In this document: positions 1-7,858 of the stretch, piece by piece
Layout of the letters: each line of letters opens with the position of its first letter
Numbering within the stretch: position 1 is the first letter of the stretch
From: TMED14 sp041192685
Lineage (GTDB): Bacteria; Bacteroidota; Bacteroidia; Flavobacteriales; Schleiferiaceae
Direction: 5' to 3'
Assembly (NCBI GenBank): GCA_041192685.1
Contig: JBEEMM010000047.1
Coordinates: 1-12,743, forward strand
DNA: 12,743 nucleotides
Translations under genes and position numbers: made by a program
The notes under the pieces: model-generated
What the model was told of the DNA's origin: nothing
Databases searched by the model: none
Seen by the model: only the letters and a program-made list of their open reading frames with translations

Positions 1-2
1 TA

Positions 3-134
3 GACCTCTTCCCAAACCATCAGTTGAAAATCATACCTGATGCAGGACATTCTATTTCGGTGGAGCAGCCGGAGGTTTATTTAGAAACCATCCGAGACTT
101 TTTGAACCAGACGCAGCCGTTTAGAATTCGTTAA
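3..134 (+). CDS. C-terminal end of an alpha/beta hydrolase (partial, 5' end outside window)
   Basis: The frame starting at base 3 is open for 43 codons and ends with TAA at 132-134. It contains PDAGHSISVEQPE followed by a helix (VYLETIRDFLNQ). This matches the C-terminus of alpha/beta hydrolase fold enzymes, where the His of the Gly-His pair (residue 16 of the fragment) is the catalytic-triad histidine and the last helix closes the fold. The substrate cannot be told because the nucleophile elbow and cap lie outside the window. The gene converges on dxs with 46 bases between the two stop codons. That gap shows no convincing terminator hairpin with a T-run. Assignment to the fold is fairly secure from the motif; a more precise function is not supported. 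Confidence 0.7.
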   Translation, partial: DLFPNHQLKIIPDAGHSISVEQPEVYLETIRDFLNQTQPFRIR

Positions 135-180
135 GGGCAAAACGTCGGTTAGCCCCAAAATGCAAGATGCTGCTGGGATT

Positions 181-1800
181 TTAATTCTTTGCCCTTGGCT
201 TGCGTGCTGCTCCAGCGATTTGGGCTTCGCGCGGAGCGTGGTCCACAAAGCGGTCGGCATAGCCGTGGCGGTGAAGGCGGATGTGTCCGTAGCCTTGCTC
301 GTTCAGCCAGCTCCCGAGGGCTTGCCCCACGCCGTTGATGGCTTGAGCGTCTTCCCAAACGTGCCAGGTATGGTGGTTGCCGGCAAAGTAGTGAAGGGAG
401 TCCGCGTCGATGGGTTTGGCCATGCGCAGGTCGATAATGCTGTGGCCGGACTCAGCGGCGGCGAAGGCTTGAGTTAGGGCGGTTCCCAGGGCGAAATGGG
501 CTACGCCGGTTCCGGTGCGCATCCAATCCATTCCTCCGCGGCGTTGAAGCGCGTCGGGGTAATGGGGGGCTTCGCCTTTTGGATAGCGTATTATCGAAGG
601 CCCTCCGTAGGCCAAGGCTTCTTCGAGGGCTTCGCGCAGTGCTTTGCCGTCGCGAGGCGCCCAAATGGCGGTGTTGGGAACGCTGCGGAACATGGCCAGG
701 TCGAACACTCCGTGGTGGGTGGCTCCGTCTTCGCCGACCATTCCGGCGCGGTCGAGGCAGAGGATTACGGGAAGCTTCTGCAGGGCGACGTCGTGGATCC
801 ACTGGTCAAGGGCGCGCTGCGAGAAGGTGGCGTAGAGGTTGACTACGGGGCGGAGGCCGGCGGCGGCCATGGCCGCCGCGGCCGTCAGGCAGTGGGGCTC
901 GGCGATGCCCACGTCGTGCACCCGGTCGGGGAATTGGGCCCGCACCACGTCGAGGCTGCATCCTGGAGCCATGGCCGCGGTGAGCGCGTGGATGCGGGGG
1001 TCGGTGGCGGCGAGCGAAGCGAGGGCCGCCGCAAAATGAGTCTGAAAGTGGCCAGGGCCGGCGGCGGATTCCTTGAGGCCGAGTTCTGCGGGCTCGGGTC
1101 GCTTGGTGCGCAGATGCAGGATACGGGGTCCGCGAAGGGGCAGCGCGCGCTGAAGCGCGCGCACCAGGGCGGGCAGGTTCTGCCCGTCGACCTCCCCGTC
1201 TATCCAGGTCCAGCCCAGGGCCTCGCCAAGCTTGCGGTAGGCCTGGGATCCGCCCTGGTGCAGGGCGCCGACGTTGCCTTCGATAGCCATTCCGTTGTCG
1301 TTAATAATCAGGAGCACGTCGGCCCCCCATGCCCCGCCGTCGTTCATCGCCTCAAACACCATTCCGCCCGTCATCGCTCCGTCGCCCACCACCGCTACGC
1401 GGCGTCGATCCGTGCCCAGAGCCTTGTCGGCCCGGGCAAAACCCACGGCAGCCGAAAGGGCCGTGCTCGAGTGCCCCACTCCCCAAGCATCAAAATCCGA
1501 TTCCGCTCGGCGCGGGAATCCGCTGGGTCCGCCCGGCTGGCGGTTGTTGGCAAAGGAATCGGCCCGCCCAGTTAGCACCTTGTGCACGTAGGCCTGGTGG
1601 CCCACATCCCAAATAAGGAGGTCCTCGGGGGTTTTAAGAAGTCCGTGAAGGGCAACAGTAAGCTCCGCTACCCCAAGGCTCGAGGCAATATGCCCGGCCT
1701 TCTCGGTAGTACGCTCGAGCACCAGCTTTTTCGCTGCGTCGGCGACTTCTTGCCACCGTTCTACCGGCCAGCTTCGCCACTCGTTTAACAAAGGAATCAC
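181..1800 (-). CDS. dxs: 1-deoxy-D-xylulose-5-phosphate synthase, compact form
   Basis: DXS joins pyruvate and glyceraldehyde 3-phosphate with thiamine diphosphate (TPP) to make DXP, the first step of the MEP isoprenoid pathway. The 539-residue protein shows the family landmarks in order: GHIASSLGV (36-44), WDVGHQAYVHK (64-74), GFPRRAESDFDAWGVGHSS (94-112), the TPP/Mg motif GDGAMTGG to NDN (139-169), the catalytic Glu in GIAEPH (E301), LYATFSQRALDQ (322-333), LDRAG (349-353), THHG (361-364) and IRYPKG (404-409). It is shorter than the roughly 620 residues usual for the family. The linker after NVGAL (176-180), the one after TKRPEPAE (232-239), the N-terminus and the C-terminal helix are all reduced. 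The usual GIAEQH reads GIAEPH. The start is uncertain: GTG at 1800 is the first start-like codon, and the frame stays open upstream through the repeat array without ATG, GTG or TTG. GC content is much higher than in the neighbouring efflux genes. Confidence 0.9.
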   Translation of the reverse strand: MIPLLNEWRSWPVERWQEVADAAKKLVLERTTEKAGHIASSLGVAELTVALHGLLKTPEDLLIWDVGHQAYVHKVLTGRADSFANNRQPGGPSGFPRRAESDFDAWGVGHSSTALSAAVGFARADKALGTDRRRVAVVGDGAMTGGMVFEAMNDGGAWGADVLLIINDNGMAIEGNVGALHQGGSQAYRKLGEALGWTWIDGEVDGQNLPALVRALQRALPLRGPRILHLRTKRPEPAELGLKESAAGPGHFQTHFAAALASLAATDPRIHALTAAMAPGCSLDVVRAQFPDRVHDVGIAEPHCLTAAAAMAAAGLRPVVNLYATFSQRALDQWIHDVALQKLPVILCLDRAGMVGEDGATHHGVFDLAMFRSVPNTAIWAPRDGKALREALEEALAYGGPSIIRYPKGEAPHYPDALQRRGGMDWMRTGTGVAHFALGTALTQAFAAAESGHSIIDLRMAKPIDADSLHYFAGNHHTWHVWEDAQAINGVGQALGSWLNEQGYGHIRLHRHGYADRFVDHAPREAQIAGAARKPRAKN

Positions 1801-1820
1801 CGCGTAAAGGTCGTCAAAGA

Positions 1821-1962
1821 ATGCTGCCCGCAGGGAATGCCAACTTGCAAAGAATGCTCCCCGCAGGGAATGTTTGCCGCAGGAATCCGCTATGCTCCCC
1901 GCAGGAAATGCTTCCAGCGGGAATCCGCTCTGCTCCCCGCAAGGAATGCTTCCCGCAATGCC
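1821..1962. repeat. Degenerate 38-bp tandem repeat array between the RND gene and dxs
   Basis: Four near-identical 19-base copies of ATGCTCCCCGCAGGGAATG lie at 1821-1839, 1854-1872, 1892-1910 and 1930-1948, with one or two mismatches each. The last three are spaced exactly 38 bases apart. Between them are 19-base second halves, CTTCCAGCGGGAATCCGCT at 1911-1929 and a variant at 1873-1891, with a truncated one from 1949. The core CCGCAGG(G)AAT therefore recurs about every 19 bases. Each first half can fold into a small TCCC/GGGA hairpin. The array starts at the RND stop codon and fills almost all the space to dxs, so it could end the efflux transcript or lie in the dxs leader. No protein, transposase or CRISPR-like regular spacer is present. 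Confidence 0.8.
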
Positions 1963-3444
1963 TTAAGCGACCTTGCGGTAGTAACGGCGAGATCGGCTGC
2001 GTTCGGTAAGGAATAGCAGAACGGGCATGATCACCAGCGTCAAGAAGGTCGCGAAGGTCAAACCAAAAATTACCGTCCACGAAATCGGACCCCAGAAGGC
2101 TACCGTGTCGCCCCCGAAGTAAATCATGGGGTCGTTGTTAGTAATCAGAGAGAAGAAATCCAAATTCATGCCCGTAGCAAGGGGTATCAGGCCTAAAACC
2201 GTCGTTATTGCGGTCAGCAAAACCGGCCTTAAACGCGTGCGGCCTGCCTCTGAGAGAATTGTTGGCAACTCCTCCTCGGCCAGGGGAACATTCTCGTCGA
2301 TGCCTAACTCAGCCTTGCGGCGATTGATAAGGTGGGTACCGTAGTCGGCAAGGACAATGGCGTTATTCACCACCACTCCAGCCAGAGAAATGATTCCAAT
2401 CATGGTCATGATGATGACAAAGTCCATCCTAAAAATCAGGAGTCCGAGCAGTACTCCGATGAACGAGAGGATTACCGTGGTCAAGATTAAGAAGGGGATG
2501 CGCGCCGAGTTAAACTGACCCACCATGATTATAAATATCAAGAACACAGCGATCAAAAGGGCTCCAGACAAGAAGCCCAGCTCCTTGGCCTGCTCCTCCT
2601 GCTGGCCAGTGTAATCCAGAGCCACTCCTTTGGGTAGCTCATAGTTCTTGAGAAGCTGCTGCATCTCAGCAATAATTAGGTTGGCATTAGCCCCTTCTTC
2701 GATACCGGAGTACACGGTGATTACTCGATTGAGGTCGTTGCGCTTTACAGCCGTAAAGGTGGCTGTTTTGCTCGGCGTCGCGATGGCGCTAATGGGAACC
2801 TGCTTGATGCGTCCAGAGCTCTGGTCGCGAAAGGTAATTTTCTGATTCATGAGGCTCTCGAGGTTGAACCGAAAGCGATCGTCAAAGCGAATGTTGATGG
2901 GGTAGTCTGACTCGCCCTCTTTGTAGCGACTAATCTCCTTGCCAAAAAGTGCGGTGCGCAGGGCATCACCAATTTGGCCAGTGCTAACTCCAAGGCTTCG
3001 TGCTTTCGCGCGATCAACTATGATGGGTAGCTCTGGCTTGTCTCCGGCCACGTCAATCTTGAGCTCATCATAGCCTTTAATGCGTGAATTCAAGATGGTT
3101 TTTCGCAGGTCTTCGGCGGCGACCAGAAGCTCTTCGTAGTTGTCTCCCGACAGCTCAATGTTAATGGGCGCTCCCTGGGGCGGACCATTCCGGTCCTTTT
3201 CTACGGCGATGAGCACTCCGGGTATGGTGGAGATGTTGTCGCGCAATAGGTTCAGCACGTCGGCACTGGCCACGCGACTACCCTCGGCATCGAGGCGATA
3301 CTTCATTTCGCGGAAGGCTACTACAACCTTAGCCTTGTTGGGCGTTGCTTGGTTGGCAGGACCTTCGTTAGGGTCGCTGGTTCCCTTGCCCACCTGGGCA
3401 ATTACGGACTCCACCATGTAGTTTGATGCGGTTGGTCTCTTCAA
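1963..3444 (-). CDS. RND efflux permease, C-terminal part of a broken gene
   Basis: This open frame encodes the second half of the inner-membrane RND permease, from the porter-domain strand NYMVESVIAQVG (8-19) to the end. It contains the rest of the periplasmic domain (to about 285) and the final transmembrane bundle (about 291-480). TM10 reads LAGVVVNNAIVLADY (354-368), and TM11 carries LLTAITTVLGLIPLA (409-423). In AcrB a lysine (K940) of the proton relay sits in TM10; here the matching segment has Asn. The protein ends in a basic tail (ERSRSRRYYRKVA). The frame opens at TTG 3444, the first ATG is at 3417, and neither is likely to be a natural start. Family similarity runs through the break, so this is the remainder of the gene whose front half ends at 3368. 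Translated alone it would lack TM1-TM7 and could not form a pump. Confidence 0.85.
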   Translation of the reverse strand: MKRPTASNYMVESVIAQVGKGTSDPNEGPANQATPNKAKVVVAFREMKYRLDAEGSRVASADVLNLLRDNISTIPGVLIAVEKDRNGPPQGAPINIELSGDNYEELLVAAEDLRKTILNSRIKGYDELKIDVAGDKPELPIIVDRAKARSLGVSTGQIGDALRTALFGKEISRYKEGESDYPINIRFDDRFRFNLESLMNQKITFRDQSSGRIKQVPISAIATPSKTATFTAVKRNDLNRVITVYSGIEEGANANLIIAEMQQLLKNYELPKGVALDYTGQQEEQAKELGFLSGALLIAVFLIFIIMVGQFNSARIPFLILTTVILSFIGVLLGLLIFRMDFVIIMTMIGIISLAGVVVNNAIVLADYGTHLINRRKAELGIDENVPLAEEELPTILSEAGRTRLRPVLLTAITTVLGLIPLATGMNLDFFSLITNNDPMIYFGGDTVAFWGPISWTVIFGLTFATFLTLVIMPVLLFLTERSRSRRYYRKVA

Positions 3445-5344
3445 TGTCGGTGCCCACGGGCATTTCGATGTAAATATTGGCCAGGTTGGGCTGGTTGTCT
3501 GGGAAGAACACCACCTTGGGCGGAATTACCGCCATCAAAATAAAGCTCAGCACAAAAAGTCCGACGGTGGCCAAAAGGGTTTTGGCGGCGTTGTTTTTAG
3601 ACAGAATTTTTTGGACGTTGCCTTCATACCATCGCTCAAGACGGGGCAGCCCACCCGCCATAAACTTATTGGTTAATGGTTCAATTCCCCAGAGGTAAAT
3701 AAGGGTGAGAATTCCTGGCCAAAACAAGAGGTTTCCCAGTGTGGTAAAACCAAGGGCCAGATTTAAAAGCAAACCGACCAACGTGAGGCCGGCGCCTATT
3801 TTGGTCCATTTTGGTCGATTGACCACGTCTGCCTCGAGCTTCATGTAGCGCGATGCCAAAGCGGGGTTGACCACTAGGGCCACAAAGAGCGAGGAACCCA
3901 GCACTACAATCAGAGTCAGGGGCAGGAACTTCATGAATTCGCCAATTAACCCAGGCCAGAGGGCAAGGGGCAAAAAGGCCGCAAGGGTAGTGGCGGTCGA
4001 CGAGATAATGGGCATAGCCACTTCACCCGATCCCAGCATGGATGCCTCTTTGGCGCTGTACCCTAGGGTTCTAAAGCGGTAAATATTCTCTACAATTACA
4101 ATTCCATTGTCGACGAGCATACCTAGGGCAAGCACGAGCCCAAAAAGCACCATGAAGTTGAGGGTTACCCCCAGGCTGTTTAAAATTAAGAAGCTGAGCA
4201 GCATCGAAAGGGGAATCGCAATACCCACAAACAAGGCGTTGCGGAGACCTAAAAAGAAGGTGAGCACGAGCACCACCAGGATGATTCCAAAAATGATGGA
4301 ATTCTCCAATTCACCAACCTGATTTTTGGTCCGGTTGGACTGATCGTTGGTCACCGACAATGCCAGGTTCTTGGGGAAGTAGGACTTCCTGGCCTCAGCA
4401 ATGACCTCGTTAATCGAGGCCGAAACCTTAATTAAGTTCTCGCCCGAACGCTTCTTAACGTCCAGGGAAACTACGGGGTTTTTGAACTCACGAGCATAGC
4501 TTTCGCGGTCCACATTGGTGAATTGTACCGTGGCTATATCTCGCAAGTACACAATTGCGCCCTTTTCTTGCTTGACAATGATGTTTTCGATGTCTTGCAT
4601 CGACTCAAACTCACCCAAAACACGAATGTTTCTGCGGTAGCCGTCAACCAGAAGGTCTCCGCCCGATACCGACATATTCTCGTACTTAATAGCGTCTGAA
4701 ATTCCGTTAAAGCTGATGTCGAGGTTCTCCATTTTTTGAAGGTCAACGGCAATTTCAACTTCTTTATCGTCGACCCCGCGCAGGTCCACGGATGCGATGG
4801 AGGGAATGTCTTCAATTTTCTCCTCGAGGTGCTTGGCATAGTCCTCAAGCTGGTCCGCGGTGAATTCTCCCGACAGATTGATGTTCATAATGGGCTGAAG
4901 CTCCGCAATGTTCAATTCAAAAATATTGGGGTCGGCGGGCAGGTCCTTGGGGAAGTCGGCCGAGGACTGAACAGCATCAACCTTGTCTTTGACCTTGCGA
5001 AGGGCTTCATCTACGCCAACCTTGAAGTCAAAGCGGACCTCGATCGACGAAAAACCCTGCACCGAAGTAGACTTGATTTTGTCTACACCGCTGATGGTGT
5101 TGAGCTGCTTCTCGAGCGGACGGGTAACCAAGCGCTCCATGTCTACGGGAGAATTGCCCGGGTAGGGTGTTCCGATAAAAATGGTGGGCTGCACCACTTC
5201 GGGGAAGCTCTCTGCCGGCATGGCTCGGTAGGCAAGAAAACCCGAAATAGTGATGATTACGGTTAAAACGCTTACCGTGATTTGGTTGCGCACGGCCCAA
5301 TCAACAAGGGCAAAACGTGGAAACAGAGACTTATTATCTGACAT
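3368..5344 (-). CDS. RND (AcrB-type) efflux permease, N-terminal part of a broken gene
   Basis: The permease is the proton-driven inner-membrane pump of the tripartite efflux system. Visible are TM1 (about 21-40), the periplasmic porter and docking domain (41-345), and TM2-TM6 (about 346-498). TM4 reads LGMLVDNGIVIVEN (407-420), with one Asp (D412) where AcrB has two. A hydrophobic insert (about 515-553) has the look of an extra hairpin common in Bacteroidota homologues, and TM7 lies at about 590-607. Residues 620-640 (NLANIYIEMPVGTDIEETNRI) begin the second periplasmic porter segment. After residue 640 the frame runs into 18 unrelated residues and stops. The similarity resumes in another frame at NYMVESV. 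The ATG at 5344 lies 21 bases after the adaptor gene's stop. The gap has no purine-rich ribosome site (the coding strand reads CCTCCT there), as is usual in this phylum. A whole permease of this type is about 1,150 residues. Confidence 0.88.
   Translation of the reverse strand: MSDNKSLFPRFALVDWAVRNQITVSVLTVIITISGFLAYRAMPAESFPEVVQPTIFIGTPYPGNSPVDMERLVTRPLEKQLNTISGVDKIKSTSVQGFSSIEVRFDFKVGVDEALRKVKDKVDAVQSSADFPKDLPADPNIFELNIAELQPIMNINLSGEFTADQLEDYAKHLEEKIEDIPSIASVDLRGVDDKEVEIAVDLQKMENLDISFNGISDAIKYENMSVSGGDLLVDGYRRNIRVLGEFESMQDIENIIVKQEKGAIVYLRDIATVQFTNVDRESYAREFKNPVVSLDVKKRSGENLIKVSASINEVIAEARKSYFPKNLALSVTNDQSNRTKNQVGELENSIIFGIILVVLVLTFFLGLRNALFVGIAIPLSMLLSFLILNSLGVTLNFMVLFGLVLALGMLVDNGIVIVENIYRFRTLGYSAKEASMLGSGEVAMPIISSTATTLAAFLPLALWPGLIGEFMKFLPLTLIVVLGSSLFVALVVNPALASRYMKLEADVVNRPKWTKIGAGLTLVGLLLNLALGFTTLGNLLFWPGILTLIYLWGIEPLTNKFMAGGLPRLERWYEGNVQKILSKNNAAKTLLATVGLFVLSFILMAVIPPKVVFFPDNQPNLANIYIEMPVGTDIEETNRIKLHGGVRNCPGGQGNQRP
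3411..3430 (-). other. Frame break and probable small deletion inside the RND permease gene
   Basis: On the coding strand the reading frame gives ...EETNRIK and then leaves the family sequence, while the frame giving NYMVESVIAQVG picks it up at once. In homologues as I remember them (AcrB, for example) a helix of about 18 residues separates these two strands. Roughly 15-20 codons thus seem to be missing, and the lost length is not a multiple of three. There is no slippery heptamer or pseudoknot-like context that would suggest programmed frameshifting. It could be a real deletion or an assembly error; the sequence alone cannot say which. Confidence 0.75.
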
Positions 5345-5365
5345 TTTAGGAGGCTTATCGCGGTA

Positions 5366-6508
5366 TTATTTAATTACTGCCTTTACAGTTTCGCCGGTTT
5401 GCACGCTGCGGATTCCGCGATCAATGATCTGCTCCTCAAGGCTCAGGCCCCCGAGGACTTCGGTGGCGTCGTTGTTGGATACGCCCAATTGAAGCTCGCG
5501 TCGTTCTACTTTGCCCAGTCCGTTTTTGGCCGGTACAAAAAGGTAGGTGTAGTTGGCGCCCTTGCTGTCTTGCAAAATCAGTCGGTTGGGCACTGTGATA
5601 ACTCCCTTGCTTGAATAGTCTACTACCTGGGCGCTGGCCATCATGTTGGGCTTTATTTGGCTGTTGGATGGCAGGCTTACATTGACTTTGAAGGTGCGGC
5701 TGTCGGCACTAATGAAGTCGCCCACTTGGCTGATGCTCGCGCTTGTTTGGAGTCCGATGGAATTGAAATTAAGCGCAATTTTTTGGCCAACTTTTAAGCG
5801 AGTAATGTAGGTTTCTGGCACGTCGAGCTCGAGGCGCAATCCGCCGCTGCTCACCAGGCGGGCGACAGCCATTCCGGGCGCCGCATACTCGCCGGCTTTT
5901 AAAAAGAGTTCGTCAACCGTTCCCGCAAAGGGTGCGCGCAGGCTGGACATTGCGGCCTGCTTTTGGGCCGTTGCCAGTCGTTTTTGAAGGCCCTCGAGCT
6001 GGGTCTTGACCTGCAGGTACTGCACCTCGCTGCCAATGCCCTGGTCCCAAAGGCGCTTTTGCTTGTCGAATAGGGTTTGCGCAAGGTCGAGCTGAGTTTT
6101 AATCTCCGCCAAGCTTGACTGGACTACGCTGTTGTCGAGCTCTACTAAAACTTGCCCTGCACTTACTTTTTGACCGCTTCGCACTAGGACGCGCTGAATT
6201 CGGCCCGCACTCTCTGGGTAAAGGGTGACGCTTTGGTCGGACTTAACCGTTCCATAAATGTCAAAGTCGTGCTGAAAGGCAGAGGATCCCGCCGCGAGAA
6301 TGGTGACGGTGTTCCACTGTGCGGTGGTGTCCAAGGAGGCAAGCTCCAGGTCGATTTGGCTGAGCTCGCCCTCTGCCTTGGCAACGATGCTTGCTAAGGA
6401 GTCCCGACGCGCGGTGAGTTGAGCAACATCTCCACTAGCGGAATCGTTGGAGGTGCATGATGCCGCTGCTGCTGCAACGGTGGCAAAAAGTAGGAAGGTC
6501 TTGTTCAT
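5366..6508 (-). CDS. Efflux membrane-fusion (periplasmic adaptor) lipoprotein, HlyD/AcrA family
   Basis: The adaptor bridges the RND permease and the outer-membrane channel in the periplasm. The 380-residue protein starts with a lipoprotein signal (MNKTFLLFATVAAAAASC, lipobox AASC, acylated Cys18). A short coiled coil follows (about 27-60). The two halves of the biotinyl-lipoyl domain flank a helical hairpin: first half AGRIQRVLVRSGQKVSAGQVLVEL (101-124), hairpin about 128-187, second half LRAPFAGTVDELFLKAGEYAAPG (190-212). Next comes the beta-barrel domain (LRLELDVPE from about 224) and a membrane-proximal domain ending at VKAVIK. The extra coiled coil before the lipoyl domain is a feature I associate with Bacteroidota adaptors. 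The gene lies 3 bases after the TolC-like stop and 21 bases before the permease ATG, so it is part of one operon. The pump substrate cannot be inferred. Confidence 0.92.
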   Translation of the reverse strand: MNKTFLLFATVAAAAASCTSNDSASGDVAQLTARRDSLASIVAKAEGELSQIDLELASLDTTAQWNTVTILAAGSSAFQHDFDIYGTVKSDQSVTLYPESAGRIQRVLVRSGQKVSAGQVLVELDNSVVQSSLAEIKTQLDLAQTLFDKQKRLWDQGIGSEVQYLQVKTQLEGLQKRLATAQKQAAMSSLRAPFAGTVDELFLKAGEYAAPGMAVARLVSSGGLRLELDVPETYITRLKVGQKIALNFNSIGLQTSASISQVGDFISADSRTFKVNVSLPSNSQIKPNMMASAQVVDYSSKGVITVPNRLILQDSKGANYTYLFVPAKNGLGKVERRELQLGVSNNDATEVLGGLSLEEQIIDRGIRSVQTGETVKAVIK

Positions 6509-6511
6509 GGT

Positions 6512-7858
6512 TTAATTGGGCTTCGAGGTGTTGTACATGCCTAGCACTTTCTCAAGGGCAATGCGTTTGTTGAGGGTTTCGTTGGCGCTCGCTAGCATGG
6601 CGGCGACCGTTTGCTGGTACTGCGTTTCGGTTTGGCTGTAGTCTAGGCTGCTGGAGACACCCTCCAAAAACTTAATTCGGGCCTTGTCTTTTAGGCGCTT
6701 GGCTATACTTACATTTTCTACCTGCAGGCGGTAGGTATTGAAGGCGTTTTCGAATTCTGCTTTTGCTTGCAGGTACTGGAGGGTAATGCTGTTTTTTGTT
6801 AGTTCTAGCATTTCATCGAGTTGCTCCACTTTGATTCGGCTTTCTTGGGCCTTGAATACTCTGCGCCCCGACGCAAATAAGGGGAGTTGGGCGCTTACAT
6901 TCCACGATTGAAAGACCACACTGTTGGCTGAATTTCCGTTGGGATTCCAAACGTTGGCATCTTCGCTCACAAACTGTCGATTAAGGCCATAGCCGGCATA
7001 GACCTTAGGTAAAAAGCTGATGAGCTCATTTTTGTACAAGAGGGACTGCCCAAGACGACCAGCGGCCAATACTCGATAATCAACATGCTGTTCCGGGTTG
7101 AACTTGGCTTGAAGTAGGTTCTCGCCGGCCATAGCTAATGCCATCAATTGCTCTAGGGAAGTGCTGAGCGTCGTTGCGCCGTCCAAAGGAAGTCCGCAGG
7201 TAAGCAGAAGCATCTTGGTCGCAATGATTTTTTGCTGGCGAATGCTGCTCAAGTTGGCTTCGATCTGGCGCGATACGAGTCGCACCTGGTCTACGCTTTC
7301 CAGTTCGGCAAGTCCTTCGCTTGCCATAACCGTCATTTGGTTGGCTGTCGATTGGGCTTGCTTAAGATTCTCTGCCAACACGAGTTCATTTTCAGCAAGA
7401 ATTATAGCAAGATGGTAAAATTGCGCCGTTTGCTGGCGCACTTCAATCTCGGTTTTTTCTTTGTTGAGGGAGGCTTGGTCGCGAAGAACGTCGGTCGCGA
7501 ACAGCGCAATAAGGTAGCTTCCGTCAAAAACGAGTTGGTTGATGCTCAGATTGCCCAGTGAGGTATAGCGCGTGCCGAACTGTAGTTTGTTGATAGTGCC
7601 GTCCCCGTCAATGTCAAAGAACAAAGCAGGCAGTTCAATATTATCGGTGTACTGGCCTCCAGCGTTGACGCTCGGAAGGCCCAGCGCGATGTTCTGCCAA
7701 AGTACTTTTTCGGCGGCTCGCTGCTCCAGGCTGCGCACCTTGTTTTGCGCATTGTGCGCTTTGGCTTGGTCGTAAGCTTGCTCGAGCGAGAGCGTAGTTT
7801 GGGCGAAGCCAGTGACGGCCCAAAGCATGACTGCAGTGAGGGTAATGAATCGAATCAT
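6512..7858 (-). CDS. TolC-family outer-membrane efflux channel
   Basis: This is the outer-membrane exit duct of the tripartite pump. The 448-residue protein has a signal peptide (MIRFITLTAVMLWAVTGFA, likely cut before Gln20). It is followed by two outer-membrane efflux protein (OEP) repeats rich in long amphipathic helices. The first begins LSLEQAYDQAKAHNAQNKV. The beta-strand segments that insert in the membrane are visible as VNAGGQYTDN and VYAGYGLNRQF. The length is typical of the family. The ATG at 7858 overlaps the TGA of the upstream regulator gene in an ATGA arrangement, which points to translational coupling. The order regulator, channel, adaptor, permease is the usual one for such Bacteroidota efflux operons. 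The family call is secure; the transported compounds are unknown. Confidence 0.92.
   Translation of the reverse strand: MIRFITLTAVMLWAVTGFAQTTLSLEQAYDQAKAHNAQNKVRSLEQRAAEKVLWQNIALGLPSVNAGGQYTDNIELPALFFDIDGDGTINKLQFGTRYTSLGNLSINQLVFDGSYLIALFATDVLRDQASLNKEKTEIEVRQQTAQFYHLAIILAENELVLAENLKQAQSTANQMTVMASEGLAELESVDQVRLVSRQIEANLSSIRQQKIIATKMLLLTCGLPLDGATTLSTSLEQLMALAMAGENLLQAKFNPEQHVDYRVLAAGRLGQSLLYKNELISFLPKVYAGYGLNRQFVSEDANVWNPNGNSANSVVFQSWNVSAQLPLFASGRRVFKAQESRIKVEQLDEMLELTKNSITLQYLQAKAEFENAFNTYRLQVENVSIAKRLKDKARIKFLEGVSSSLDYSQTETQYQQTVAAMLASANETLNKRIALEKVLGMYNTSKPN

Noticed and set aside
496..1575. Open frame of 359 codons on the + strand opposite dxs
   Set aside because: It lies entirely antisense to a clear dxs, is full of low-complexity Gly, Ala and Arg, and shows no family motif. 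GC-rich DNA commonly leaves such frames open.
1821..1962. CRISPR array
   Set aside because: The repeats are degenerate, directly adjoining and about 19/38 bases in period with no unique spacers. There are no cas genes nearby.
1814..2080. 88-codon minus-strand frame containing recurring PAGSI peptides
   Set aside because: The peptide repeats come from the DNA repeats read in another frame, and the frame overlaps the 3' end of the RND gene. It is unlikely to be a gene.
3390..3450. Programmed ribosomal frameshift joining the two RND halves
   Set aside because: There is no slippery heptamer and no obvious stimulatory structure. Residues also appear to be missing at the join, which frameshifting would not explain.
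4736..5266. 176-codon + strand frame opposite the RND permease
   Set aside because: It is antisense to strongly conserved permease sequence and has no recognisable domain or start context.
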